From: a virus
Strand: one strand, 5' to 3'
DNA length: 31,836 nt
Virus record (IMG/VR): IMGVR_UViG_3300008954_000171
Span: 1-31,836 of that record
In this document: in pieces, positions 1 through 6,571 of the stretch
Position numbering within the stretch: the first letter of the stretch is position 1
Layout of the letters: each line of letters starts with the position of its first letter
Position numbers and translations under genes: made by a program
Notes under the pieces: model-generated
The model's database searches: none
Seen by the model: the letters and a program-made list of their open reading frames with translations, nothing else
What the model was told of the DNA's origin: nothing

Positions 1-153
1 ATGGGTGAGATTGACTACGACAAACTACTCGGTGAGTACGCAGACGATGCTCGGTTCTGGCAGGAACGAGCCGAACACTACCGTGCATTGCTTGAGAAAA
101 TTGGTCGAGATAATCCCGATATTGATGTGAATACAATGATGAAAGAAACATAG
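1..153 (+). CDS. Small hypothetical protein (early region)
   Basis: An open frame of 50 codons begins with ATG at the first base and ends with TAG. The product is charged and probably helical (for example DKLLGEYADDARFWQERAEH). I do not recognise a family. Because the window starts exactly at this ATG, the ribosome binding site cannot be seen and the true start could lie upstream. The G of the stop codon is also the first base of the following tRNA gene, so the two abut completely. Its position before the tRNAs and other small genes suggests an early accessory gene. Confidence 0.5.
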   Translation: MGEIDYDKLLGEYADDARFWQERAEHYRALLEKIGRDNPDIDVNTMMKET

Positions 154-225
154 CCCACGTAGCCCAATGGCAGAGGCAGTGGACTTAAAATCCATACAGT
201 GTGGGTTCGAGTCCCACCGTGGGTA
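153..225 (+). tRNA. tRNA-Leu (anticodon TAA), short variable loop
   Basis: A full cloverleaf can be folded. The acceptor is GCCCACG with CGTGGGT (one G-T closing pair), the D stem is GCC/GGC with GG in the loop, and the anticodon arm is GTGGA-CTTAAAA-TCCAT. The T arm is GTGGG-TTCGAGT-CCCAC and the discriminator base is A. The anticodon is TAA, which reads UUA leucine codons. CCA is not encoded. The gene is 73 nt with a 5-nt variable loop (ACAGT), whereas bacterial tRNA-Leu is normally class II with a long variable arm. The identity is therefore from the anticodon only. Its first base is the last base of the preceding stop codon. Confidence 0.85.
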
Positions 226-229
226 TCTT

Positions 230-302
230 GGGCTGGTAGCTCAGGGGTTAGAGCACCCGACTCATAATCGGTATGTCGTGAGTTCAAATCTCACCCAGCC
301 TA
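230..302 (+). tRNA. tRNA with CAT anticodon, probably tRNA-Ile2 (or elongator Met)
   Basis: A 73-nt cloverleaf folds cleanly. The acceptor is GGGCTGG/CCAGCCT, the D arm is GCTC...GAGC, and the anticodon arm is CCCGA-CTCATAA-TCGGT. The T arm is GTGAG-TTCAAAT-CTCAC and the discriminator is A. The anticodon is CAT. The stretch around the anticodon (GACTCATAATC) and the D arm resemble E. coli ileX (tRNA-Ile2, lysidine-modified, reading AUA) as I recall it, more than the initiator. Elongator tRNA-Met shares the CTCATAA loop, so the identity is not settled. It lies 4 nt after the first tRNA, and CCA is not encoded. Confidence 0.85.
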
Positions 303-337
303 TTCGTAATTAATGCCTAGAATAAGGAGACTTAGGC

Positions 338-520
338 ATGGGAATAATGTTTGATCACGAGATTGAAATTACTATTAAAACCTACGTTCTTGCTGCTGAT
401 ATGGATGGTCCCGACTATCCTAGTGACGTTTTGGACGCTCTAAAATCGGAAGTTAATGGAATGAAAACTGGGGACGATCTAAACTATGAAGTTATTTCTT
501 CAGAACGAGAGGAGTATTAG
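338..520 (+). CDS. Small hypothetical protein
   Basis: A 60-aa product starts at an ATG with a strong AAGGAG site about 9 nt upstream. The N-terminal half alternates hydrophobic and polar residues (EIEITIKTYVLAAD), suggesting a beta strand. The C-terminal half is acidic and probably helical. It is not recognised. It is the first gene after the tRNAs and is followed after 4 nt by the next small gene, so it belongs to the early small-gene operon. A second in-frame ATG three codons later is less well placed for the ribosome site. Confidence 0.75.
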   Translation: MGIMFDHEIEITIKTYVLAADMDGPDYPSDVLDALKSEVNGMKTGDDLNYEVISSEREEY

Positions 521-524
521 ATAC

Positions 525-746
525 ATGAAAGAATATATTATCCCCATCGAAGTTGTTTCTACAACATATGAAATCTGTGAGGCAATTGTGGAAGCCAACT
601 CACCCGAGGAGGCTGTTAGGTTATTTGAAAAAGACCCTTATAATTATGAATGGGACTTCTGGGAAACCATTGATTCGGTAACTGCGTCTTGGGAAATAGA
701 CAAATACTCTCCTGTGCGAGAATGGAAGGAAACAAACAATGCCTAA
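525..746 (+). CDS. Small hypothetical protein, paralogue of the 1145-1378 product
   Basis: The 73-aa product begins MKEYIIPIEV. I chose the ATG at 525 because GAGAGGAG lies about 10 nt upstream; the same frame is open further up, but that part overlaps the previous gene and has no ribosome site. The protein shares a pattern with the product of 1145-1378: a beta-like N-terminus, then EA(I/Y)VEA-S-EEA-LFE, a D/NP--Y-W step, DS and finally WEI. The two are evidently diverged duplicates. No known function is recognised. The gene overlaps the next one by 8 nt, implying translational coupling. Confidence 0.75.
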   Translation: MKEYIIPIEVVSTTYEICEAIVEANSPEEAVRLFEKDPYNYEWDFWETIDSVTASWEIDKYSPVREWKETNNA

Positions 747-1152
747 GTTTAAAACTATAATTGATGACAAGCCTGACATATGGGGTACATGCCCCACCTC
801 CTCTATGTGGGGTGTTCCGCCTGATGGTGACGCATACTATGAGGATCGTAAGCACCTTCACTTCAACGAGGAAGTGTATTGGTTACAGCGTGAGGCTAAG
901 TTCTGGAAACAGGCAGCCACAGATTTCTTCTGGATGTGCGGCGGTCGTGATGGCTGTGGTGAATGGAATGCCATCGACGAACTATGCCAGCACTATGCTC
1001 AGTGGTTTGAGGATAACGAATGCGTTATGTGTGGTACTACTGAAGACCTGTTTACCTGTGAGGGTACACTCTTTGGCGGCTATGAGGGTACTTATCATAT
1101 GTGCCGTGTGTGTAAACATGAACTACTAGAAGAAGGTATGAACGATGAGTAA
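739..1152 (+). CDS. Cys-rich, probable zinc-binding hypothetical protein
   Basis: The 137-aa product carries two CxxC pairs near its C-terminus (C95/C98 and C122/C125) with another Cys at 107. This spacing is typical of a zinc ribbon or treble-clef-like knuckle. Residues 38-92 are rich in Trp, Phe and charged residues and look helical. GGAAGGAAA precedes the ATG. The gene overlaps its neighbours by 8 nt on each side and sits between two paralogous small genes. The family and target are unknown. T7-like phages often carry small host-takeover proteins here, but that role is inference only. Confidence 0.75.
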   Translation: MPKFKTIIDDKPDIWGTCPTSSMWGVPPDGDAYYEDRKHLHFNEEVYWLQREAKFWKQAATDFFWMCGGRDGCGEWNAIDELCQHYAQWFEDNECVMCGTTEDLFTCEGTLFGGYEGTYHMCRVCKHELLEEGMNDE

Positions 1153-1378
1153 GAAGAGATATAAAATTGAACTAAATATAACCTGTATGTCTTGGGACTC
1201 TGCTGAGGCCTATGTCGAGGCCGAGTCAGAAGAGGAAGCACGCAAGTTGTTCGAGAGTAATCCTTCGGATTATGACTGGGGCAATAGGAAAACTCAAGAC
1301 AGTGAGATTCGTGACTGGGAAATCGAAAGCGTTGAAGATATTGATTTCGATTTCTGCAGTGTTTGGTATAATGAGTAG
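1145..1378 (+). CDS. Small acidic hypothetical protein, paralogue of the 525-746 product
   Basis: The 77-aa product starts MSKKRYKIEL behind GAAGAAGG and overlaps the previous gene by 8 nt. It repeats the layout of the 525-746 product: a short basic/beta start, EAYVEAESEEEARKLFE, NPSDYDW, DS and DWEIE. It ends in a more acidic tail (EDIDFDF). The internal match supports gene duplication with the Cys-rich gene caught between the copies. I do not recognise the family. The shared repeat of about 50 residues may be a small alpha/beta domain. Confidence 0.75.
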   Translation: MSKKRYKIELNITCMSWDSAEAYVEAESEEEARKLFESNPSDYDWGNRKTQDSEIRDWEIESVEDIDFDFCSVWYNE

Positions 1379-1392
1379 TTAACGGAGTGAGG

Positions 1393-1572
1393 ATGAACCC
1401 TGAAGACGAAATTGAAGCCATGATTAACGACGATTATTATATAGATGGTATTGATTCCATCCTTGACTGGGACTCTCATGAGGGTCTTGTGGTAGAAGAT
1501 AGCGAAGACATAGATGAAGCGGCATTAGGACGTATGACTTATTTCATGTCACAAGACGATCTTATTGATTGA
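1393..1572 (+). CDS. Small very acidic hypothetical protein
   Basis: The 59-aa product begins MNPEDEIEAM and is dominated by Asp and Glu with almost no basic residues. I prefer the ATG at 1393 because ACGGAG lies 5 nt upstream of it. An in-frame GTG at 1387 overlaps that ribosome site. Strongly acidic small early phage proteins can act as DNA mimics or polymerase inhibitors, but nothing here identifies such a role. The gene lies 14 nt after its upstream neighbour and 11 nt before the next. Confidence 0.7.
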   Translation: MNPEDEIEAMINDDYYIDGIDSILDWDSHEGLVVEDSEDIDEAALGRMTYFMSQDDLID

Positions 1573-1583
1573 AGGGATAGAAA

Positions 1584-1901
1584 TTGAAGAATAATAAATT
1601 TCTAAATTGGTTGGACGTAGAGGCTCTAGAGAAGGTTAAGCTTACCGCTTTGATTCTTGAGGGCAAGGTAGTTGTTAGGCCGGAAGGTTCTGAATATGGA
1701 GATTTATCTCACCTGCCTAAGAACAGAGAGATTAGTCCTGAGGATCAGATGAGAGCAGCTAAGCTGGACGCTCTTGCTAAAGTATTTGTTGCAGATGCAG
1801 CTAAGAATGGTAGGAAGGTATTACTTAAGCGTAAGTATAACGATCTTAAGTTCCATCCTAGATACAAGAGAGAGATCGCAGAGCTTAAACGTCAACCATA
1901 A
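1584..1901 (+). CDS. Small basic hypothetical protein
   Basis: The 105-aa product starts at TTG (GAAGGGAT lies 5 nt upstream); no ATG in this frame fits better. The C-terminal half is Lys/Arg rich (GRKVLLKRKYNDLKFHPRYK), which could suit nucleic-acid binding, while the N-terminal half is more neutral. No family is recognised. The stop codon lies inside the 21-nt element that precedes the RNA polymerase gene, so this gene probably closes the first small-gene operon. Confidence 0.65.
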   Translation: MKNNKFLNWLDVEALEKVKLTALILEGKVVVRPEGSEYGDLSHLPKNREISPEDQMRAAKLDALAKVFVADAAKNGRKVLLKRKYNDLKFHPRYKREIAELKRQP

Positions 1902-1915
1902 AAGGTAGATGTATA
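1895..1915 (+). promoter_or_regulatory. Repeated 21-nt promoter candidate upstream of RNA polymerase
   Basis: The sequence reads ACCATAAA, then A, then GGTAGATGTATA. It matches the element at 12431-12451 at 20 of 21 positions. A further AAGCTA-n-TGA follows both copies at slightly different spacing. This copy ends 35 nt before the RNA polymerase start and covers the TAA of the previous gene. Length and position suit a promoter for the phage polymerase. The terminal TATAGA could instead be a host -10 box, although no good -35 is seen at 17 nt. Confidence 0.5.
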
Positions 1916-1950
1916 GAAGCTATTGATACACCTAAGAAGGAGAACATCTA

Positions 1951-4440
1951 GTGTGTGAAACTATTTGGGACAGCCTTTCTATTGCAGAACAACGAGAGCT
2001 GGAAGCTCGTGAACTGTTTCGGGAAGAGGAGATGCTTAGCCTTGGGTCCTCTAGGTACTGGAGAACTACAGAAGATAAGAAGGGTAAACCAGAAGAAGCT
2101 TTCATTATGGAAGCAGGTACCTTTCTTTACCCTGCAATAGAAACTATTAGGCTAGAGTTAGCCAATACATATGAAGAAGGTGGAGCTAAACGCCTGCCAG
2201 AGTGGGCTCCTGCTTTCCTTTGGTTGAGTAATGAGCATATCTTAGTTCTTTTATTGAGAACTCTGTTGCCTACTACTAGTACCTTTAGACATTTCGAGGA
2301 GCTGCGACAGTCTTCTTGTTCTAAGCCTTGGGATAAACTACAGCAGACCGCTGCGAGAGAATTGTCCCAAGGACTGTGGGCCTTGTGCCAATACCATGAG
2401 GCTAGAGATACCTTTATGGAACAGTGGGAGAAGCAGTCCCATTACATTAAGAACTGGGACAATAGACAACAGCGTAGGTTTGTTAAGAAGGTAATGAAAG
2501 TACCTCGACTCTCTGTTAAGGCACGGCTCGCCCTAGGAGTCAAGCTCTTAGAGGTAGCAGAGGTTGGAGGAATAGTAGATCGTAAGCTTATCGAGAGTCA
2601 AGATAACTCTAAGCTAAAGAGACGAGTGTTCTATAGGCTACGTCCAGAGATACTTACAGAGCTGCATGCTAGGCATGATTTGTTTCAATGGATTAGACCT
2701 AAGTGGGGACCGATGGTGTCTCCTCCTAATGACTGGGAACAAAGCGACTCGGGTTATTGGACAGGTGGCTATTACATTGCTGGTATGCAGATGCGTTTTA
2801 TTAGACCAGCAACACCGGGGTATGATCAACTCGGCTTGACCAAGCCCGGCGACGTAACAGTAGAGGCTATTAATACTATACAACAAACAGAGTATGCTAT
2901 TAATCCCTTCATTCATGCAGCGATGTCTTTGGTGTATAAGAATAACCTAGAGTTAGGAGACTGTCCTAAGAGTCACTTAGAAGACTGGGCATTTCCTAGG
3001 TTTGAGGGAGAAGAAAGAACACATGATGGTAAGCTGACCAAGGAACTACAGCTGCATCTAAAGGAACTAGAGATTAGTCACGGGGAGTGGCATAAGTCTG
3101 AGGCTGATAGGCTTCGTATGTTAGAGCGTCTTGCTCTAAGCAAAGACCTGTTAGGGTACGATGCTTATTGGCTGCCCATAACACTAGACTTTAGGACTAG
3201 ATCCTACACTAGTACTGAGATGGTATCTCCACAGGGTTGTGACTTTGATAAGGCACTGTGTTGTTTTGCTATCAAGAAACCTCAAACAGATAGAGGTAGG
3301 TACTGGCTTAAGGTTCATATAGCTAATATGTTTGGTATAGATAAGGTGTCCTATGATGATAGGGTTGCTTGGGTAGATGAGAATGAAATACATCTCCTTG
3401 CCTGTGCTAAAGATCCTATCAATAATAGAGCGTGGATTGCTGCTGATAATAAACACAAGTGGCAGGCCTTAGCTGCTATTCGAGATCTATATATTGATCC
3501 TGAGTGGACTAGAGTACCAGTACAAAGAGATGGTTCTTGTAATGGTATGCAACACTGGTCTGCCTTAGGTAGAGATCCTGTTGGTGCCAAGGCTACTAAT
3601 CTACAGGATGCAGAAAAACCTGAGGATCTTTACACAGAAGTAGCAGAGGAATTATTAATTCTGTTGGAAGCTGATTTGAAATCAGAAGATCCAGAAAAAG
3701 AAAGATGGGCTAGGGCTTGGTTGCCTCAGGCTAAGAAGAATGGTAGGGCTTTGACCAAGAGAAGCTGCATGACATATCCGTATGGTGTTACAGCCAACGG
3801 TATTCAAAAGGCTTTGGTGAATGACAACCATTGTGATTGGCTATCTAAAGATGTACAGTACAAAGCAGCAGGGTATCTAACAAAGAAACTGCTGGAAGCC
3901 ATTTCTAAGGTTGTACATTCAAGCTACTTCTACATGCAGTGGATTAGAGAGGTCGCTAATGTAGCCAGTGCTAAGGGAGTAGTACTCTCTTGGCCGACAC
4001 CTTCTGGTAGTATTATTAATCATGGTTACTACGAGATGGAGACCAGTACATTAAATGTTTCTAACCAGCGGGTTAGGTTTGTTATACCTAGAATGGATAC
4101 TGGAACCATCTGTATTAGGGAAGCACGCAACGGTGTGGCTCCTAACTTTATACACAGTTTAGACGCTGCTCACATGCAACTAACAGTAGTTGCTGCTAGT
4201 GACGAAGGCTTAAACTGCTTTAGTATGATACATGATTCGTATGGAGTTCATGCAGTAGATATTGACACATTAGATATACATATTAGAGAGCAGTTCTTTC
4301 TAATGTATAGTTGTTGGTGTCCTATCAGTATGTTTATTGATGCCTTAACTAAATCTGTCAAGGCAGAGGTTGACGACTTCCCCGATAAGGGTGAGTTCGA
4401 TATCTCTTTAGTCAAGAAAGCGAGGTATTTCTTTTCATGA
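1951..4440 (+). CDS. T7-like single-subunit DNA-directed RNA polymerase
   Basis: The 829-aa product (T7 gp1 is 883 aa) transcribes phage middle and late genes. Conserved motifs are clear. DFRTRSYT resembles T7 DYRGRVYA. Motif A is DGSCNGMQHWSALGRDPVG, with the catalytic Asp at about residue 527. The O-helix-like motif is TKRSCMTYPYG, with Lys603 and Tyr611 spaced as T7 Lys631 and Tyr639. NGVAPNFIHSLDAAH and HDSYG follow, the latter with catalytic Asp762. The C-terminus ends in Phe-Phe-Ser rather than the T7 FAFA. GTG is the start, with AAGGAGA 7 nt upstream. The 21-nt element lies just before it and the next gene overlaps by ATGA. Confidence 0.97.
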   Translation: MCETIWDSLSIAEQRELEARELFREEEMLSLGSSRYWRTTEDKKGKPEEAFIMEAGTFLYPAIETIRLELANTYEEGGAKRLPEWAPAFLWLSNEHILVLLLRTLLPTTSTFRHFEELRQSSCSKPWDKLQQTAARELSQGLWALCQYHEARDTFMEQWEKQSHYIKNWDNRQQRRFVKKVMKVPRLSVKARLALGVKLLEVAEVGGIVDRKLIESQDNSKLKRRVFYRLRPEILTELHARHDLFQWIRPKWGPMVSPPNDWEQSDSGYWTGGYYIAGMQMRFIRPATPGYDQLGLTKPGDVTVEAINTIQQTEYAINPFIHAAMSLVYKNNLELGDCPKSHLEDWAFPRFEGEERTHDGKLTKELQLHLKELEISHGEWHKSEADRLRMLERLALSKDLLGYDAYWLPITLDFRTRSYTSTEMVSPQGCDFDKALCCFAIKKPQTDRGRYWLKVHIANMFGIDKVSYDDRVAWVDENEIHLLACAKDPINNRAWIAADNKHKWQALAAIRDLYIDPEWTRVPVQRDGSCNGMQHWSALGRDPVGAKATNLQDAEKPEDLYTEVAEELLILLEADLKSEDPEKERWARAWLPQAKKNGRALTKRSCMTYPYGVTANGIQKALVNDNHCDWLSKDVQYKAAGYLTKKLLEAISKVVHSSYFYMQWIREVANVASAKGVVLSWPTPSGSIINHGYYEMETSTLNVSNQRVRFVIPRMDTGTICIREARNGVAPNFIHSLDAAHMQLTVVAASDEGLNCFSMIHDSYGVHAVDIDTLDIHIREQFFLMYSCWCPISMFIDALTKSVKAEVDDFPDKGEFDISLVKKARYFFS

Positions 4441-4718
4441 GTGATGACAATGATACCACACAAACAGGTAAGTATGATAAGGCTAGACGAACTGTAGCAG
4501 AATACAGCAAGGATGCCAATGCTTCTCCTGTAAAGAGGAGGATTGCTCAATTGAATAAAGAAAAAAGATCGAGTGCGGGCAAAGGGGATAGTAAAAGACC
4601 TTGCTCTATAAGTAATGATGAGTATGGATTGCGTTATGATTTAGCCACGGGTCGGATGACTGTTGAAGAGTTTGAAGAGGCGATGGCCGCTCTCAAGACA
4701 AAGCAAGGAGAAGATTAA
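4437..4718 (+). CDS. Small hydrophilic hypothetical protein
   Basis: The 93-aa product overlaps the RNA polymerase stop by ATGA and ends one base into the phosphoesterase start, so all three are probably translationally coupled. It is highly charged: an acidic start (MSDDND), a Lys/Arg/Ser-rich middle, and a probable C-terminal helix (MTVEEFEEAMAAL). There are no transmembrane segments or cysteine motifs. I do not recognise a family. T7-like phages often have one or more small genes directly behind RNA polymerase. Confidence 0.7.
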   Translation: MSDDNDTTQTGKYDKARRTVAEYSKDANASPVKRRIAQLNKEKRSSAGKGDSKRPCSISNDEYGLRYDLATGRMTVEEFEEAMAALKTKQGED

Positions 4719-5425
4719 TGTCCAATGTTTTAGTAATTGCTGATACACATTGTCCGTGTATGCATGACGATTATGTTGACTTCCTATTAGAAATACAGGA
4801 GTCTTGGTCATGCGACAGAGTAGTGCATATCGGGGATGTAGTAGACTGGGCAAGTATCAACTACCATCCTAAGGCACCTAGTCTTAGAAACTCGGAAGAG
4901 GAGTTTGCTAAAGCCTATGAGCAAGTGCAGTGTTTATACTCTGCCTTTCCTAAGCTTGATTGGCTAGTAGGTAATCATGATTGTTTAACAGAGAGGAACG
5001 CTGCCGACATAGGCATGCCTGTGAATGTTCTTAAGGATTACAATAGTTTATGGGAAGTTGATAAGAACGATTGGACTATACATAGACGGTTCAAAGATCT
5101 GATTATTGATGGTGTTATCTATAGACACGGAGACAAGGGTAAGGGTGGAGGCTTTCCCGCCTTTGCTAATGCTCAAGTAGAGTTCCAGTCTGTTGTACAG
5201 GGACACTTTCATTCTACTTCTGGTGTTCTCTTCGGTGCTAATAGAAACTCTAGATACTTTGGAATGCAGGTCGGGTGTGGGGTTGACTATAGGTTATCAG
5301 CTATGGACTATGGAATCAAGTATGCCAAGAGACCTATACTTGGCTGCGGTGTTGTACTTAATGGGGAAATCCCTATCTTTGAGCCAATGCTTTTGACTAA
5401 TAAGAAAGGTATCCTCGAATGTTAA
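4718..5425 (+). CDS. Calcineurin-like metallophosphoesterase
   Basis: The 235-aa product has the ordered metal-binding motifs of the calcineurin-like phosphoesterase superfamily: DTH (residues 9-11), GDVVD (39-43), GNHD (85-88), His137 in a YRHGDKG segment, and GHFH (162-165). Such enzymes use two metals to hydrolyse phosphomono- or diesters. The substrate here is unknown; DNA ends, nucleotides and signalling dinucleotides are all possible. The ATG has AAGGAGAAG upstream. T7 itself has no equivalent gene at this site, but phosphoesterases occur in many marine podophages. The gene sits between RNA polymerase and SSB, so a nucleic-acid or nucleotide role is plausible. Confidence 0.88.
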   Translation: MSNVLVIADTHCPCMHDDYVDFLLEIQESWSCDRVVHIGDVVDWASINYHPKAPSLRNSEEEFAKAYEQVQCLYSAFPKLDWLVGNHDCLTERNAADIGMPVNVLKDYNSLWEVDKNDWTIHRRFKDLIIDGVIYRHGDKGKGGGFPAFANAQVEFQSVVQGHFHSTSGVLFGANRNSRYFGMQVGCGVDYRLSAMDYGIKYAKRPILGCGVVLNGEIPIFEPMLLTNKKGILEC

Positions 5426-5568
5426 AGGCAAGAGAAAGTATATCAAAACTTTGGGAGAGGTTTGCTTTCTATATTGCTCTAGTGTTTTTACCTCTCTCAT
5501 TTGCTGCTGTGATTATAGGATCAGTAGCTTGGGCCATTAATATGATAGGAGAATTAATCAATGGCTAA
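5419..5568 (+). CDS. Mini membrane protein
   Basis: The 49-aa product starts MLKARESISKLWERF and is followed by one long hydrophobic stretch (FYIALVFLPLSFAAVIIGSV and onward) to about residue 42. It is thus a single-pass, N-in type candidate with basic N-terminal residues. It overlaps the phosphoesterase by 7 nt and the SSB gene by 8 nt, which supports a genuine coupled gene. AAGAAAGG precedes the ATG. It could be a small inner-membrane early protein or, less likely at this position, a holin. No family is recognised. Confidence 0.65.
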   Translation: MLKARESISKLWERFAFYIALVFLPLSFAAVIIGSVAWAINMIGELING

Positions 5569-6121
5569 TTTATATGGCAAACCCTTTATTACGGGTGATG
5601 CAACGGTTATGTGGGGTCATCTTCATAAGCTTGACACTAAGTTTGGTGATGGGAACCACAACATTACAGTCGCGTTGACTGATGATCTTAAGGAGCTTCT
5701 TGCAGGTTCTATTGAGGCTAATGGCTGGAAGGCTACGAAGATCAATGGCATGTCTACCAACAAAGAAGGCGTAGAAGTGCTTAAGGTCAAGAACAGTCAG
5801 CTGGCACGTAAGGGCATTTCTGTCTTTACTTGTGTTGATGGTAGTGCTCAGCCAACTAAGGCTAGTCCCTTCGGTAACGATGTGGTTCGTCTTCGTTTGG
5901 TTCCGTGCAGCATCGAACGTGACGGTAGTGTTTCGTTCTATCTGGAGGCTTGTCAGATCATTGAGAAGCAGCCTTATGATAGCACGGAGAGCAGCGGGTT
6001 CTCGGCTGTCGAAGGTGCTTACGATGGTTCAGATGCTGAGGTTCCGGAAGAGCGGATTGCCTCTAGTGTCGCTGCTGAGGATATTACTCCAGAAGACGAA
6101 GATGTAGATCTTCCGTTCTGA
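5561..6121 (+). CDS. Single-stranded DNA-binding protein (T7 gp2.5-like)
   Basis: The 186-aa product resembles gp2.5-type SSBs in size, position and architecture. It has an OB-fold-like N-terminal body (about residues 1-135) with alternating strands. A strongly acidic tail of about 30 residues ends in DVDLPF; an acidic tail with terminal Phe is how gp2.5 contacts polymerase and helicase. It starts at ATG behind AGGAGAA. Codon use is biased to CGT for Arg and is more GC-rich than in neighbours, consistent with high expression. It would coat single strands and organise the replisome encoded downstream. Confidence 0.85.
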   Translation: MANLYGKPFITGDATVMWGHLHKLDTKFGDGNHNITVALTDDLKELLAGSIEANGWKATKINGMSTNKEGVEVLKVKNSQLARKGISVFTCVDGSAQPTKASPFGNDVVRLRLVPCSIERDGSVSFYLEACQIIEKQPYDSTESSGFSAVEGAYDGSDAEVPEERIASSVAAEDITPEDEDVDLPF

Positions 6122-6128
6122 GTAACCC

Positions 6129-6512
6129 TTGGCAAAACACTTACATAAGTGTGATGTCAAACCGTTATCTACAAACGAAGCATACATAGGACGCAAGAGG
6201 AAGACAGGTAAGTACAGAACTTATGAGATTGTCCTACCTAGAGCCTTACCCCCTAAAGAAAAGATCAATCTACCCGATGATGGGCCGATAGGTCTTACTA
6301 TTAGGGCTGGGTTTTCTAATAGGCAGTCTGATATAGACAACTGTATCAAGCCTTTCGTTGATATCTTGCAGAAAGTATATGAGTTTAATGATAACAGAAT
6401 ATATCGTCTAGATGTGACTAAAGTTAAGGTAGCCAAGGGTGAGGAGTACATCGCTTTCGATGTCTTTGGTCTTGACGAGGAACCCACAGACGATCCGGGC
6501 CTGCTCGGCTGA
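6129..6512 (+). CDS. RusA-like Holliday junction resolvase
   Basis: The 127-aa product carries the RusA-family core: SDIDNCIKPFVDIL with acidic D68 and D70, Lys74 and D78, followed by FNDNRIYRLDVTK with D88. These fit the metal-binding acidic residues of RusA endonucleases that cut Holliday junctions. In T7 this slot holds endonuclease I (gp3), so RusA probably resolves branched replication and packaging intermediates here. The start appears to be TTG at 6129 with only a weak ribosome site; no ATG occurs before the conserved core. A terminator stem overlaps its last codons. Confidence 0.85.
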   Translation: MAKHLHKCDVKPLSTNEAYIGRKRKTGKYRTYEIVLPRALPPKEKINLPDDGPIGLTIRAGFSNRQSDIDNCIKPFVDILQKVYEFNDNRIYRLDVTKVKVAKGEEYIAFDVFGLDEEPTDDPGLLG

Positions 6513-6533
6513 AAGGTCGAGCAGGTCTTTTTT
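6500..6533 (+). terminator. Rho-independent terminator after rusA
   Basis: CCTGCTCG (6500-6507) pairs perfectly with CGAGCAGG (6518-6525) around a 10-nt loop and is followed by TCTTTTTT. The stem begins inside the last codons of the resolvase gene and the stop codon is in the loop. It should separate the SSB/resolvase transcript from the primase-helicase unit, at least partly. Confidence 0.9.
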
Positions 6534-6571
6534 CTAATGAATAACTAATCGTGTGCAAGAAGGAGATTCTA

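Noticed and set aside
153-225. tRNA-Leu as a phage attachment site, as proposed for some cyanopodoviruses
   Set aside because: The gene is a complete tRNA with normal flanks, and there is no integrase or other lysogeny gene in the window.
761-1129. 122-codon + frame overlapping the Cys-rich gene
   Set aside because: No ribosome site, and it lies wholly inside a better-supported gene with coupled overlaps on both sides.
1387-1392. GTG start for the acidic protein at 1393-1572
   Set aside because: The GTG overlaps the only ribosome site; the ATG six bases later has correct spacing.
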